The notes: generated from the letters alone by a model not told the origin. DNA of 64,000 bases from Streptomyces sp. G-G2 (GCF_030063135.1 NZ_JASISO010000003.1:124001-188000), one strand, 5' to 3'; shown: positions 24,039 through 35,627, numbered from the stretch's first letter. Numbers and translations: made by a program.

Positions 24039-25200
24039 TGGTCAGTCGGGGGAGCAGTTCCAGGTGCTGCCGCGGACTGCCGCCGCCGTGCGGCCCGTAC
24101 GCCGTCCCGCCGCCCCCGGCCAGCCGCTCCAGCAGCAGCTCCGCCGCCCGCGCACCCACCTCGCGCTTGGCCGGGGCGACCGCCGAGAGCGGTACGTCCG
24201 CCAGCCCCGCCACCTCGTCGTCGTACGTGATCACCGCGAGGTCCTCCGGCACCCGCACCCCGCGCGCCTGGAGCCGCGGGATCAGCATGATCGCGTCCGT
24301 GTCGCTGTGGATCAGCGCGGCGGTGACCCCGCCCGAGGTCACCGCCGCGCACAGGTACTCCAGGGTGCGGGCGAACCGGTCCGCCACCGACAGGGCCGCG
24401 ACCGGTGTCGTGCCCGGTCCGGTCTGCGGCCACGCGGGCGCCGGGGCCAGGCCCAGGGCGGCGACCGCGGCCTCGTACCCGGCCCGCAGCCGCGGGCTCG
24501 TCGGGGTCTCCTGGCAGGCCAGCGCGATCCGCCGGTGCCCCAGCTCCACCAGGTGCTGCACCGCCCGCGCCGCGCCGTGCGCGTGGTCGGACACCACCCG
24601 GTCCAGCGCGGCCGCCGGGTGCCCCGGCGGTGCCCAGCGCTCCACCAGCACCGTGGGAACCGCCAGCTCGGCGGTCCAGGCCCCCTCGCCCGGCCCCGGC
24701 GACCCGGCGTCCCAGTTCGGGGTCAGCAGCAGCCCGTCCGCGCCCGTCGACAGCAGCCGGTCGGCCTGGGTCCGGTCCTCGCCCGGCAGGTACCGGGTCA
24801 GCCCCACGGTCAACCGCGCGCCCCGGGCCTCGACCACGTCCCGGGCCCCGCGCACCACGTCGGCGTAGTAGTACTCGGTGGTCGGCACGACCATCCCGAC
24901 CACCAGTCCCGCGGCTGCCCCCGGGCCGGCCCGGTCCGCTCCGGACGCCGCCGCCTCCGCCCGCGCCGAGGTCCCGCCCGCGCGCCCCGGACCGCGTCCC
25001 TCCGCCGCCGTCGGCTCGACCCGGCTGATCGCCCCGTGCATCCGCTGGATCTCGCCGCGCGCCGCCATCGCCTCGATGTCCCGGCGCAGGGTGACGGGGG
25101 AGACGCCCAGCTCCTGGGCCACGTCCGACACCCGGACGCTGCCCCGGGCCCGGACGAGCGCGAGCACCTGGGCCTGGCGCTGGTCTACATGTGGTCTCAA
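24028..25200 (-). CDS. Hybrid regulator: DeoR-type HTH plus LacI-type sugar-binding domain
   Basis: 390 residues. The start is TTG 25200, chosen because GGAGGG sits six bases upstream; GTG 25251 lacks a site. The N-terminus (about 1-60) reads as a DeoR winged helix: VLALVRARGSVRVSDVAQEL, GVSPVTLRRDIEAMAARGEI, RMHGAISR. The rest is a periplasmic-binding-like sensor as in LacI/GalR proteins (VVGMVVPTTEYYYADVVRG, VVSDHAHGAARAVQHL, VITYDDEVAGLADVPLSAV). It stands between the sugar transporter operon and the divergent beta-galactosidase/galT/galK operon and probably represses both. Two candidate operator types flank it: the TTCGC repeats at 23954 and the palindrome at 25277. Confidence 0.87.
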   Translation of the reverse strand: MRPHVDQRQAQVLALVRARGSVRVSDVAQELGVSPVTLRRDIEAMAARGEIQRMHGAISRVEPTAAEGRGPGRAGGTSARAEAAASGADRAGPGAAAGLVVGMVVPTTEYYYADVVRGARDVVEARGARLTVGLTRYLPGEDRTQADRLLSTGADGLLLTPNWDAGSPGPGEGAWTAELAVPTVLVERWAPPGHPAAALDRVVSDHAHGAARAVQHLVELGHRRIALACQETPTSPRLRAGYEAAVAALGLAPAPAWPQTGPGTTPVAALSVADRFARTLEYLCAAVTSGGVTAALIHSDTDAIMLIPRLQARGVRVPEDLAVITYDDEVAGLADVPLSAVAPAKREVGARAAELLLERLAGGGGTAYGPHGGGSPRQHLELLPRLTIRS

Positions 25201-25276
25201 GGGGTCCCTCCGCGGTCTGCCCGCCCGGCTCGGTCGACCCGGCGGCGGCACCTCATCATAGGCAGCAGAGAGAGCC

Positions 25277-25299
25277 GAAACGATCGATTCGATCGTTTC
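25277..25299. promoter_or_regulatory. 23-bp perfect palindrome between regulator and beta-galactosidase operon
   Basis: The arms GAAACGATCGA and TCGATCGTTTC are exact reverse complements around a single central T. It lies 77 bp upstream of the regulator start and 15 bp upstream of the -35 element of the galactosidase promoter. This is ideal for a dimeric repressor controlling both directions. Confidence 0.85.
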
Positions 25300-25313
25300 C
25301 GATCAAGTTGACG

Positions 25314-25343
25314 TTGACGGGGTGTGCGTCACGTTCATATATT
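25314..25343 (+). promoter_or_regulatory. Vegetative-type promoter of the beta-galactosidase operon
   Basis: TTGACG (25314-25319) and TATATT (25338-25343) are separated by 18 bp, close to the main sigma consensus and strikingly AT-rich for this genome. The predicted leader is about 40 nt to the ATG at 25390. Confidence 0.65.
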
Positions 25344-25389
25344 CGGCATCGATCGGCACCCTCGCACCGCACGGCACGGGAGTCAGCGC

Positions 25390-27219
25390 ATGCTCACGCA
25401 CGACCAGGACGGATTCCGCCGCGCAGACCGGCCCCACCGCGTCATCTCCGGGGCCCTGCACTACTTCCGGGTCCACCCGGACCTGTGGGAGGACCGGCTC
25501 ACCAGGCTGTGCGCCCTCGGCTGCAACACCGTGGACACCTACGTCCCCTGGAACTTCCACGAGAGCGCCCCCGGCAAGGCCGACTTCACCGGTCCCCGCG
25601 ACCTCGCCCGTTTCCTGCGCATCGCCCAGGGTCTCGGTCTCGACGCGATCGTCCGGCCCGGCCCGTACATCTGCGCCGAATGGGACTTCGGCGGACTGCC
25701 CGCCCGGCTGCTCGCCCAGGACGGGCTGCGCCTGCGCTGCTCCGACCCTCGGTTCGAGGCCGAGGTCGACGGCTGGTTCGACCTCGTCGTCCCCGAGCTG
25801 CTGCCGCTGCTCGCGAGCCGGGGCGGTCCGGTGGTCGCCGTACAGATAGAGAACGAGTACGGCTCGTACGGAAACGACACCCGCTACCGCGCCCATGTCG
25901 AGCGGGGCCTGATCGAACGCGGCGTGGACTGCCTGCTGTTCACCGCCGACGGCGCCGAGGACGCGATGCAGCAGGGCGGCATGGTCCCCGGCCGGCTCGC
26001 CACCGCCACCTTCGGCGCCCGCCCCGCCGAACGCCTCGAACTGCTGCGCCGCTACCAGCGCACCGGCCCGCTCGCCGCGATGGAGTTCTGGCTCGGCTGG
26101 TTCGACCACTGGGGCGAGGAGCACCACGTCCGCGCCGTCGAGGAAGTGGCGGCATCGCTCGACGAACTCCTCGCCACCGGCGCCTCCGTCAACCTCTACA
26201 TGGCCCATGGAGGCACCAACTTCGGCTTCTGGGCGGGCGCGAACCACACCGGCTCCCGCCCCGGCGAGCCCGGCTACCAGCCGACCGTCACCAGTTACGA
26301 CTACGACGCCCCCATCGGCGAGGCCGGTGAACTGACCCCCAAGTTCCACGCGTTCCGCGAGATCATCGGAAAGTACGCGCCGCTGCCCGAGGGCCCGCTG
26401 CCCGAGCCCCGGCCCCGCCTCGCGGCCGCCCTCGCCACCGCCACGGGCCACGCCCCGCTGGCGGCCCACCTCGACGCGCTCTCCACCGTGCTGCACCGGC
26501 CCGCACCGGAGCCCATGGAGAAGCTCGGCCAGGACTTCGGGATGATCCATTACCGTACGTCGATCACCGGGCCCCGCCCCGCGATGGCGGTCAGGATCGA
26601 CGGGCTCGGCGACCGGGCCTACGTCTTCGCCGACGGCGTACCGCTCGGCATCCTCGACCGGAACGCGCCCGACGAGGGACTCGACCTCGCGGTGGGCGAG
26701 GCCGGGGTGGTCCTCGACGTGCTCGTCCGCGCCCAGGGCCGGGTCAACTACGGCCCGCTGCTCGACGACCGCAAGGGCATCTGGCGCGGCGTACGCCACG
26801 GCCACCAGCACCTGTTCGAGTGGGAGATCAGGCCGCTGCCGCTCACGGACCTGACCGCGCTCACCTGGTCGGCCCCGAGGCCGGCGCCCGACGCCCGGCC
26901 CGCGCCCGACGCGCCCGGAGCCCCGGAGTCCGCCTTCCACCACCCCGCCTTCCACCGCTTCGCGCTCCGCGTCCCCGCCCCCGCCGACGGCTTCCTCGAC
27001 CTCTCGGCCTGGCGCACCGGCCTCATCTGGCTGAACGGTTTCCTCCTCGGCCACTACGACACCCCGCGCGGCCCCCAGCGCACCCTCTACGCCCCCGCGC
27101 CGCTCTGGCGCGCCGGCGAGAACGAGATCGTGGTACTGGAACTGGAGCGCCCCGGCGCCACTCTCCCGCTGCGCGACACGCCCGACCTCGGCCCGCAGAA
27201 GGTCGTCACCCTCCAGTGA
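25390..27219 (+). CDS. Beta-galactosidase, glycoside hydrolase family 35
   Basis: 609 residues from ATG 25390, with GGGAG seven bases upstream. The N-terminal TIM barrel shows GH35 signatures: ISGALHYFRVHPDLWEDRL, NTVDTYVPWNFHE, RPGPYICAEWDFGGLPA and VQIENEYGSYG (acid/base Glu). The nucleophile region is MEFWLGWFDHWGEEHH, then NLYMAHGGTNFGFWAGAN. The C-terminal part is jelly-roll domains (GLIWLNGFLLGHYD). There is no signal peptide, so it acts on imported galactosides in the cytoplasm. It is first gene of an operon with galT and galK, giving a short route from galactoside to galactose-1-phosphate. Regulation is likely by the divergent hybrid repressor. Confidence 0.95.
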   Translation: MLTHDQDGFRRADRPHRVISGALHYFRVHPDLWEDRLTRLCALGCNTVDTYVPWNFHESAPGKADFTGPRDLARFLRIAQGLGLDAIVRPGPYICAEWDFGGLPARLLAQDGLRLRCSDPRFEAEVDGWFDLVVPELLPLLASRGGPVVAVQIENEYGSYGNDTRYRAHVERGLIERGVDCLLFTADGAEDAMQQGGMVPGRLATATFGARPAERLELLRRYQRTGPLAAMEFWLGWFDHWGEEHHVRAVEEVAASLDELLATGASVNLYMAHGGTNFGFWAGANHTGSRPGEPGYQPTVTSYDYDAPIGEAGELTPKFHAFREIIGKYAPLPEGPLPEPRPRLAAALATATGHAPLAAHLDALSTVLHRPAPEPMEKLGQDFGMIHYRTSITGPRPAMAVRIDGLGDRAYVFADGVPLGILDRNAPDEGLDLAVGEAGVVLDVLVRAQGRVNYGPLLDDRKGIWRGVRHGHQHLFEWEIRPLPLTDLTALTWSAPRPAPDARPAPDAPGAPESAFHHPAFHRFALRVPAPADGFLDLSAWRTGLIWLNGFLLGHYDTPRGPQRTLYAPAPLWRAGENEIVVLELERPGATLPLRDTPDLGPQKVVTLQ

Positions 27220-27230
27220 GAGAAACCAGC

Positions 27231-28019
27231 GTGAAGCGCACGAGCAGCCGCCTCGCCCACGGCCGCGAGATCATGTACTACGACGCCGACGGCGGCCCGG
27301 CCCGGGCCTTTCCCGACTCCCGCCCGCTGGAGGCGGCCGTCACCACCTCGGAGGTCCGCCGCGATCCGCTGCTCGGCGACGCCGTGGTCATCGCCTCGCA
27401 CCGCCAGCAGCGCACGTACCACCCCCCGGCCGACGAGTGCCCCCTCTGCCCCTCCACCCCGGAGCGCGCCAGCGAGATCCCGGCCCCCGACTACGAGGTC
27501 GCCGTCTTCGAGAACCGGTTCCCCTCCCTCGCGGGCGGCGCCGGCCGTTGCGAGGTCATCTGCTTCACCCCCGACCACCTGACCTCCTTCGCCGAACTCG
27601 ACGAGGAGCGCGCCGCGCTCGTCCTGGCGGTCTGGACCGACCGCACGGCCGGACTCTCCGCGCGGGAGGGCGTCCGCCAGGTGTACTGCTTCGAGAACCG
27701 GGGCCCCGAGATCGGCGTCACCGTCGCCCACCCGCACGGCCAGATCTACGCGTTCCCCTTCGCCACCCCGCGCACCGCGCGGATGACCGCCACCGTGGCC
27801 GCGCACCGCGCGAGCACCGGTCGCAACCTCTTCGACGAGGTCCTCGCCGCCGAACGCGCCGACGGCAGCCGCGTGGTGCTGGCGGGGGAGCACTGGACGG
27901 CCTTCGTGCCCTACGCCGCGCGCTGGGTGGCCGGGACGGAGTCCGGCATGGAGGCCTTCATGAACGACGTCCGCCCCGAGGACGCGGCCGCCCGGCTGCG
28001 GGAGGTGGCGACCCCGTGA
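27231..28019 (+). CDS. galT: Galactose-1-phosphate uridylyltransferase with a large internal deletion
   Basis: 262 residues from GTG 27231, 11 bp after the galactosidase stop. The N-terminal half is normal: zinc ligands CPLCP (Cys70, Cys73), VFENRFPSL and the nucleophile motif HPHGQ (167-171). After GEHWTAFVPYAARW (Trp232) the sequence jumps directly to AGTESGMEAFMNDV, the usual C-terminal end. Actinobacterial GalT is about 340-350 residues, so some 85-90 residues between Trp232 and Val233 appear to be missing in frame. The missing part should hold the PYE segment and the WHQ-type histidines of the second metal and substrate site. The protein is probably inactive unless complemented by another copy. 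The stop overlaps galK (GTGA), so the frame is kept. Confidence 0.85.
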   Translation: MKRTSSRLAHGREIMYYDADGGPARAFPDSRPLEAAVTTSEVRRDPLLGDAVVIASHRQQRTYHPPADECPLCPSTPERASEIPAPDYEVAVFENRFPSLAGGAGRCEVICFTPDHLTSFAELDEERAALVLAVWTDRTAGLSAREGVRQVYCFENRGPEIGVTVAHPHGQIYAFPFATPRTARMTATVAAHRASTGRNLFDEVLAAERADGSRVVLAGEHWTAFVPYAARWVAGTESGMEAFMNDVRPEDAAARLREVATP

Positions 28020-29251
28020 CCCGGACCACCGGGACCGGCCCCGCCCGGACCGGCCCCGCGTCGAGCGGCCCCACCACGCCCCGGACCGCCGGGAGCCGGA
28101 CCGCCGGGGAGTTCCAGCGGCTGTACGGAGCCGCGCCCGAGGGGGTCTGGGCCGCCCCCGGCCGGGTCAACCTGATCGGGGAGCACACCGACTACAACGA
28201 CGGCTTCGTCCTGCCCTTCGCGCTCCCGCAGCGCACCGAGGTCGCCGCCTCCCGGCGCACTGACGGAATCCTCAGGATCCATTCGGCCGACACCCGCTCC
28301 GGGGTGGTCACCCTGGACGTCTCCAGCCTCGACCCGGCCCACTCGCCGAAGGGCGCCGACGGGTGGGCGGGCTACCCGGCCGGGGTGCTCTGGGCCCTGC
28401 TCGACGCTGACCTTCCGGTCAGCGCGGGCGCCGACCTGCACATCCGCTCCGAGGTCCCCGCCGGGGCCGGACTCTCCTCCTCCGCCGCCCTCGAAGTGGC
28501 CACGGCGCTGGCCCTGACGGAGGCGGCGGGCCTGCGGCTCAGCCGCCCCGAAGTGGCCCGGCTGGCCCGCCGCGCGGAGAACGCGTACGTGGGCGTCCCC
28601 TGCGGGGTCATGGACCAGACGGCCTCGGCCTGCGCCACCGACGGCCACGTCCTCCACCTGGACACCCGCACGCTGGCGGAGCGCCACCTGCCCTTCGACT
28701 GCGCCGCCGAGGGCCTGGCGCTGCTCGTGATCGACACCCGGGTCACCCACGACCTCGCCGACGGGGCCTACGCGCGCCGCCGGGCGTCCTGCCACGCGGC
28801 GGCCGCCGCCCTCGGGCTGGACGCCCTGCGGGACCTGCCCCCGGCCGGGCTGGAGGAGGCGCTGGGCCGGCTCGCCGACCCCGAGCAGCGGGCCCGCGTA
28901 CGCCACATCGTCACCGAGAACGACCGGGTGGCCCGGGTGGCGGCCCTGCTGACGGCCGGGCGGCTGCGCGAGACGGGACCGCTGCTGACGGAGGGGCACG
29001 TCTCGCTGCGCGACGACTACGAGGTGTCCTGCCCGGAACTCGACCTGGCCGTGGCCACCGCGACGGCGGCCGGGGCGTACGGGGCCCGGATGACGGGCGG
29101 CGGCTTCGGCGGCTCCGCCCTCGCCCTGATCGACGCGGAGGCCGAAGCGGCCGTGGCCCGGGCGGTGACGGAGGCCTTCGCGCGCTCCGGTTTCACCTCG
29201 CCCCGGACGCTGGTCGCGGCTCCCTCCGCCGGGGCCGGGCGACTGGCCTGA
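28016..29251 (+). CDS. galK: Galactokinase
   Basis: 411 residues from GTG 28016, overlapping the galT stop. It contains the galactokinase signature GRVNLIGEHTDYNDGFVLP (about 48-66), the GHMP ATP-binding loop PAGAGLSSSAALE (about 156-168) and the C-terminal motif GARMTGGGFGGSALAL. It phosphorylates galactose to galactose-1-phosphate, the substrate of GalT. About 30 residues at the start (Thr/Ala/Gly/Pro-rich) precede the usual N-terminus; an internal start is possible but the overlap favours this one. A hairpin follows at 29295. Confidence 0.94.
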   Translation: MTRTTGTGPARTGPASSGPTTPRTAGSRTAGEFQRLYGAAPEGVWAAPGRVNLIGEHTDYNDGFVLPFALPQRTEVAASRRTDGILRIHSADTRSGVVTLDVSSLDPAHSPKGADGWAGYPAGVLWALLDADLPVSAGADLHIRSEVPAGAGLSSSAALEVATALALTEAAGLRLSRPEVARLARRAENAYVGVPCGVMDQTASACATDGHVLHLDTRTLAERHLPFDCAAEGLALLVIDTRVTHDLADGAYARRRASCHAAAAALGLDALRDLPPAGLEEALGRLADPEQRARVRHIVTENDRVARVAALLTAGRLRETGPLLTEGHVSLRDDYEVSCPELDLAVATATAAGAYGARMTGGGFGGSALALIDAEAEAAVARAVTEAFARSGFTSPRTLVAAPSAGAGRLA

Positions 29252-29294
29252 GCGAAACGGGCCCGCCCGGGCCGCCCCGCCCACGCGGAAAAGC

Positions 29295-29332
29295 CGTGCG
29301 CCGCCTCCCCCGGCCGGGAAAGGCGGCGTACG
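29295..29332 (+). terminator. Hairpin downstream of galK
   Basis: CGTGCGCCGCCT (29295-29306) pairs with AGGCGGCGTACG (29321-29332), 11 of 12 positions. An inner TCCC/GGGA pairing adds to the stem. It lies 44 bp after the galK stop and has no U-tract. It probably ends the galactose operon. Confidence 0.7.
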
Positions 29333-29410
29333 CGGGCCCTCAGGCACTCACCCGGGCCTCAGCACTCACCCCGGGCCCTCAGGTACTTATCCGGGCCCTC
29401 AGGCACTTTT
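29333..29410. repeat. Four imperfect ~20-bp direct repeats
   Basis: Units of the form CGGGCCCTCAGGCACTCACC recur four times with small changes (GGTACTTAT and GGCACTTTT variants in the later copies). They lie in the convergent gap between galK and the ABC permease gene. The gap 29252-29460 holds this array, the galK hairpin and a 14-bp palindrome, and no gene. Confidence 0.8.
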
Positions 29411-29424
29411 CAGGTACGTACCTG
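29411..29424. promoter_or_regulatory. 14-bp perfect palindrome
   Basis: CAGGTACGTACCTG directly follows the direct-repeat array, 37 bp from the stop of the minus-strand permease gene. It could form a small hairpin that helps terminate that transcript, or be a protein site. Confidence 0.5.
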
Positions 29425-29460
29425 GCTATTCATGGCAGGTGCGTGCGGCACTCGGACCTC

Positions 29461-30320
29461 TCAGGACACGATGTCCTTGCGCGCGAACCCCCGGAAGGCC
29501 AGGGCGAACAGCACCAGCGCGTACGACACCGACACCGCGACCCCCTTCACCATGCCGCCCCACTCCAGCTGCGGCTGCAGGGCGTCGGCCCAGGCGAACT
29601 GCCAGTGCGCGGGCAGGAACTCCCGCCACGAACCGAGCGCGGTCACCGCGTCCAGGACGTTCCCGACGATCGTCAGGCCGACGGCCCCGCCGACCGCGCC
29701 GAGCGGCGCGTCCGTGCGGGTGGACAGCCAGAACGCCAGCCCCGCCGTCACCAACTGCGACACGAAGATGAAGGCGACCGCGAGCGCGAGCCGCGGCACG
29801 GTGTCCGCGGCGGGCAGCGCCCCGCCCGTCGGCAGCTTCAGCGGCCCCCACCCGTAGGCGGCCGTACCCGCCGCCAGCGCCACCACCGGCAGCAGCACCA
29901 TCGCCGCCAGGCTGAACCCGAGGGCCACCACCAGCTTGCTCCACAGCAGCCGCGCCCTCGGCACGGGCGAGGCCAGTAGGTAGCGCAGCGAGGACCAGCT
30001 GGCCTCCGAGGCGATGGTGTCCCCGCAGAACAGGGCCACCGGCACCACCAGCAGGAAGCCCGCCGAGACGAACAGGCAGGTCGCCGCGAAGTTCGCGCCG
30101 GACGCCGTCGCCGTGTCGATCAGGGTGACCCGGCCGTCGCCGCCCCGCCCGCCGTCCTGCGAACCGCCCACCGCGAAGGCGATGATCATGATGAAGGGCA
30201 GTGCGGCCAGCACCCCGCCCATCACCAGGGTGCGGCGCCTGCGCCACTGCCGCAGCGCCTCCACGCGCAGCGGCAGCGTCCGGCTCGCCTGGTATCCGGG
30301 AGCCACCTCCTGTACGGCGC

Positions 30321-30324
<4 letters not shown>
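29461..30324 (-). CDS. ABC-2 type transporter permease
   Basis: 287 residues; GTG 30324 overlaps the stop of the upstream ATPase fusion (GTGA). Six hydrophobic segments are seen (for example MGGVLAALPFIMIIAFAVGG, and LFVSAGFLLVVPVALFCGDT). This pattern with a short cytoplasmic N-terminus is typical of ABC-2 exporters of lipids, drugs or peptides. It forms one exporter with the peptidase-ATPase fusion upstream. Substrate unknown; the coupled extracytoplasmic S15-like domain hints at a peptide or ester compound. Confidence 0.87.
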
Positions 30325-33056
<2,732 letters not shown>

Positions 33057-33186
33057 ACAGAGACCCTAAACGTAAGGGCGCCCCCGCCGGAGCGACCGGA
33101 GGTGGACCTGCGCACCTCCTCCAGGAGTACTCCGGCCGCCGGGCCTACCGCAGGCGCGGTACGCGGGGTCACGGCAGGATGGGCGC

Positions 33187-34794
33187 ATGCTGCTGGCCGA
33201 CGTCGCGCGCGTGTCCCGGGAAGTCGCCGAAACCTCCGCCCGCTCCGGGAAGGTGGCGCTGCTGGCCGCCCTCTTCGAGGCTGCCCCCGCCGACGAGGCG
33301 CCGCTGGTCATCTCCTACCTCTCCGGGCGGCTGCCGCAGGGCCGCCCCGGCATCGGCTGGCGGGCGCTGAGCGAGGAGACGGCGCCCGCCGGGGAGCCCG
33401 CGCTGACCGTGCGCGCCGTGGACACGGCGGTGACCGCGCTGGCCGCGGTGGCCGGCGCGGGAGCCCAGGGGGAACGGCGGCGGATCCTCGCGGAGCTGTT
33501 GGGCGCGGCGACCCCGGACGAGCAGCGGTTCCTGCGCAGCCTGCTCTCCGGGGAGGTGCGCCAGGGGGCGCTGGACGCGGTGGCGCTGGCGGCCGTCGCC
33601 CAGGCCGCGGGGGTGCCGCAGGCCGCGCTGCGCCGGGCGGTGATGCTGGACGGGTCGCTGCCCCGGGTCGCCGGGGCGGTGCTGGCCGGGGGCGCGGAAG
33701 CGCTGGGCGCCTTCACGCTGCGCGTGGGCACGCCCGTACTGCCGATGCTCGCCGGGACCGCGAGGTCGGTGGCGGAGGCGGTCGCCGCGCTCGGGCCGTG
33801 CGCGGTGGAGGAGAAGCTGGACGGGATCCGGGTGCAGGTGCACCGGGAGGGGGACGGCGTCCGGGTATACACGCGGTCGCTGGACGAGATCACCGACCGG
33901 CTGCCGGAGGTGGTGGAGCTGGCCCGGTCGCTGCCGGGGGACCGGTTCGTGCTGGACGGCGAGGTGATCGCGCTCGGCGCGGACGGCCGGCCGGTGCCCT
34001 TCCAGGAGGTCGCGAGCCGGGTCGGCTCGCGGACGGACGTGGCGGCCGCCCGGCGGGTGCTTGCGGTGACCCCGGTCTTCTTCGACGTCCTGGCGGCCGG
34101 GGGCGAGCCGTTGCTGGACCTGCCGGTGCGCGAGCGGTACGAGGCGCTGGCCGCGCTGGTCCCCGAGGACGCGCGGGTCCGGCGTCTGGTGGTGGAGGAT
34201 CCGGTGGCCTCGGGCGCGGTGGCCGAGGAGTTCTCGGCGGGGGCCCTGGAGCGGGGGCACGAGGGGGTGGTGGTCAAGGCCCTGGATTCCCCCTACGCGG
34301 CCGGGCGGCGCGGCAAGCAGTGGCTGAAGGTGAAACCGGTGCACACCCTCGACCTGGTGGTGCTCGCGGTGGAGCGCGGCCACGGGCGGCGCACCGGCCT
34401 GCTGTCGAACCTGCACCTGGGGGCCCGGGCCGCCGACGGTACGTTCGCGATGCTCGGCAAGACCTTCAAGGGGCTGACCGACGAACTGCTGCGCTGGCAG
34501 ACCGAACGGCTCGGGGAGCTGGCCGTCGAGGACGACGGGTTCACCGTGCGGGTGCGGCCCGAGCTGGTGGTGGAGATCGCCTACGACGGGCTCCAGCGTT
34601 CCTCGCGCTATCCGGCCGGAGTGGCGCTGCGCTTCGCGCGCGTGCTCCGCTACCGCCCGGACAAGTCGGCGGCGGAGGCGGACACCGTGGAGAACGTACT
34701 GGCCCAGGGGCCGGGAGCCGGGGCGGATACCGGAGTGGATACCGGGGCGGATACCGCGGCCGCGTCCGGGACGGCCCTGGATCCGGCGGGCTGA
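33187..34794 (+). CDS. ATP-dependent DNA ligase (LigB-like)
   Basis: 535 residues from ATG 33187. The N-terminal DNA-binding domain (about 1-190) is followed by the nucleotidyltransferase core: motif I EEKLDGIRVQ with the adenylated Lys210, motif III FVLDGEVIAL, motif IV GHEGVVVKALDSPY and motif V QWLKVKP. An OB-fold and a C-terminal VRPELVVEIAYDGLQRS follow. It seals nicks using ATP. It is a repair accessory to the NAD-dependent LigA and resembles mycobacterial LigB. The C-terminal tail has GADTGVDTGADT repeats. It is transcribed alone, away from the minus-strand exporter operon. Confidence 0.94.
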   Translation: MLLADVARVSREVAETSARSGKVALLAALFEAAPADEAPLVISYLSGRLPQGRPGIGWRALSEETAPAGEPALTVRAVDTAVTALAAVAGAGAQGERRRILAELLGAATPDEQRFLRSLLSGEVRQGALDAVALAAVAQAAGVPQAALRRAVMLDGSLPRVAGAVLAGGAEALGAFTLRVGTPVLPMLAGTARSVAEAVAALGPCAVEEKLDGIRVQVHREGDGVRVYTRSLDEITDRLPEVVELARSLPGDRFVLDGEVIALGADGRPVPFQEVASRVGSRTDVAAARRVLAVTPVFFDVLAAGGEPLLDLPVRERYEALAALVPEDARVRRLVVEDPVASGAVAEEFSAGALERGHEGVVVKALDSPYAAGRRGKQWLKVKPVHTLDLVVLAVERGHGRRTGLLSNLHLGARAADGTFAMLGKTFKGLTDELLRWQTERLGELAVEDDGFTVRVRPELVVEIAYDGLQRSSRYPAGVALRFARVLRYRPDKSAAEADTVENVLAQGPGAGADTGVDTGADTAAASGTALDPAG

Positions 34795-34815
34795 GGTCCG
34801 GCCGGAAGGCCGATT

Positions 34816-34850
34816 TTGCCTCTGAGGCAAGAAAATTGCCCCCGGGGCAT
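34816..34850. promoter_or_regulatory. Tandem palindromic operators of the XRE-cupin regulator
   Basis: TTGCCTCTGAGGCAA (34816-34830) has perfect 7-bp arms. TTGCCCCCGGGGCAT (34836-34850) is the same layout with one mismatch. Their centres are 20 bp apart, two helical turns, 21-55 bp before the regulator start. Autoregulation with cooperative dimers is likely. Confidence 0.8.
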
Positions 34851-34870
34851 GAATCTGGCTCAATCGGGAC

Positions 34871-35608
34871 ATGAACCCCGGTCCCGGACCTGTCACAGGC
34901 CCCGACGGCGCACCGGCCGACACGGTCGGCGAGCGGCCCACCGGCGGCGACGACGCCATCAGCACCGCCACCGCCGCCAACACCACCACGGACGCGGATG
35001 CCTCCGACGCCGACACCCCCGCGGCCACCGCCGTCGTGGCCCCCCAGCTGCGCGAACTGCGCCGCCGCGCCGGGCTGACCCTGGAGGCCGCCGCCGCGCG
35101 GGCCCGGCTCTCGCCCGCCCACCTGTCCCGCCTGGAGACCGGCCGCCGCCAGCCCTCGCTGCCCCTGCTCCTGGAACTCGCCCGCACCTACGGCACGACG
35201 GTCTCGGAGCTGCTCGGCGAGACACCGGCGGTCGCCGACCCCATCGTACGGGCCGGGGGGCCGGGTGCCCGCGAGGCCGACGGCTGGACGTACTGGCAGG
35301 CGGGCGGCTCGGGGCGCGGGATGCAGGCGCTGCGCGTGCACGTGCCGTACGCCCGTGAGCGGGGCGAGCTGGTGCGCGTACATCCGGGCGAGGAGTGGCT
35401 GTACGTCCTCACCGGGCGGCTGCGGCTGTACCTGGGGGAGACCCGGTACCTGCTGGAACCCGGGGACAGCGCGCACTTCGATTCGCTCACCCCGCACCGG
35501 ATCGGGGCCGCCGCGTCCGGCGGGGCCGATCTGCTGTTCGTCCACACCCTGCTGCAGAGCAGCCTCGCCGGGCTGTGCCTCGGCGGCGCGAGCACCACGC
35601 ACCACTGA
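34871..35608 (+). CDS. XRE family regulator with C-terminal cupin domain
   Basis: 245 residues. A disordered Ala/Thr/Asp-rich N-terminal segment (about 1-55) precedes the helix-turn-helix (LRELRRRAGLTLEAAAARAR, LSPAHLSRLETGRRQPSL, about 60-110). The cupin barrel occupies about 160-240 (VRVHPGEEWLYVLTGRLRLY, YLLEPGDSAHFDSLTPH with metal/ligand-type His and Glu). Such HTH-cupin proteins sense small ligands and repress local genes. Two palindromes just upstream are the probable operators. The next gene is a 73-residue membrane protein 20 bp downstream, likely in the same transcript. Confidence 0.9.
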   Translation: MNPGPGPVTGPDGAPADTVGERPTGGDDAISTATAANTTTDADASDADTPAATAVVAPQLRELRRRAGLTLEAAAARARLSPAHLSRLETGRRQPSLPLLLELARTYGTTVSELLGETPAVADPIVRAGGPGAREADGWTYWQAGGSGRGMQALRVHVPYARERGELVRVHPGEEWLYVLTGRLRLYLGETRYLLEPGDSAHFDSLTPHRIGAAASGGADLLFVHTLLQSSLAGLCLGGASTTHH

Positions 35609-35627
35609 GAGCCGAGGAGTCGCACCC

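Noticed and set aside
29261..29424. A small gene in the galK/ABC-permease gap
   Set aside because: Only repeats, a hairpin and a palindrome are present; no start codon with a ribosome-binding site and codon-like composition.
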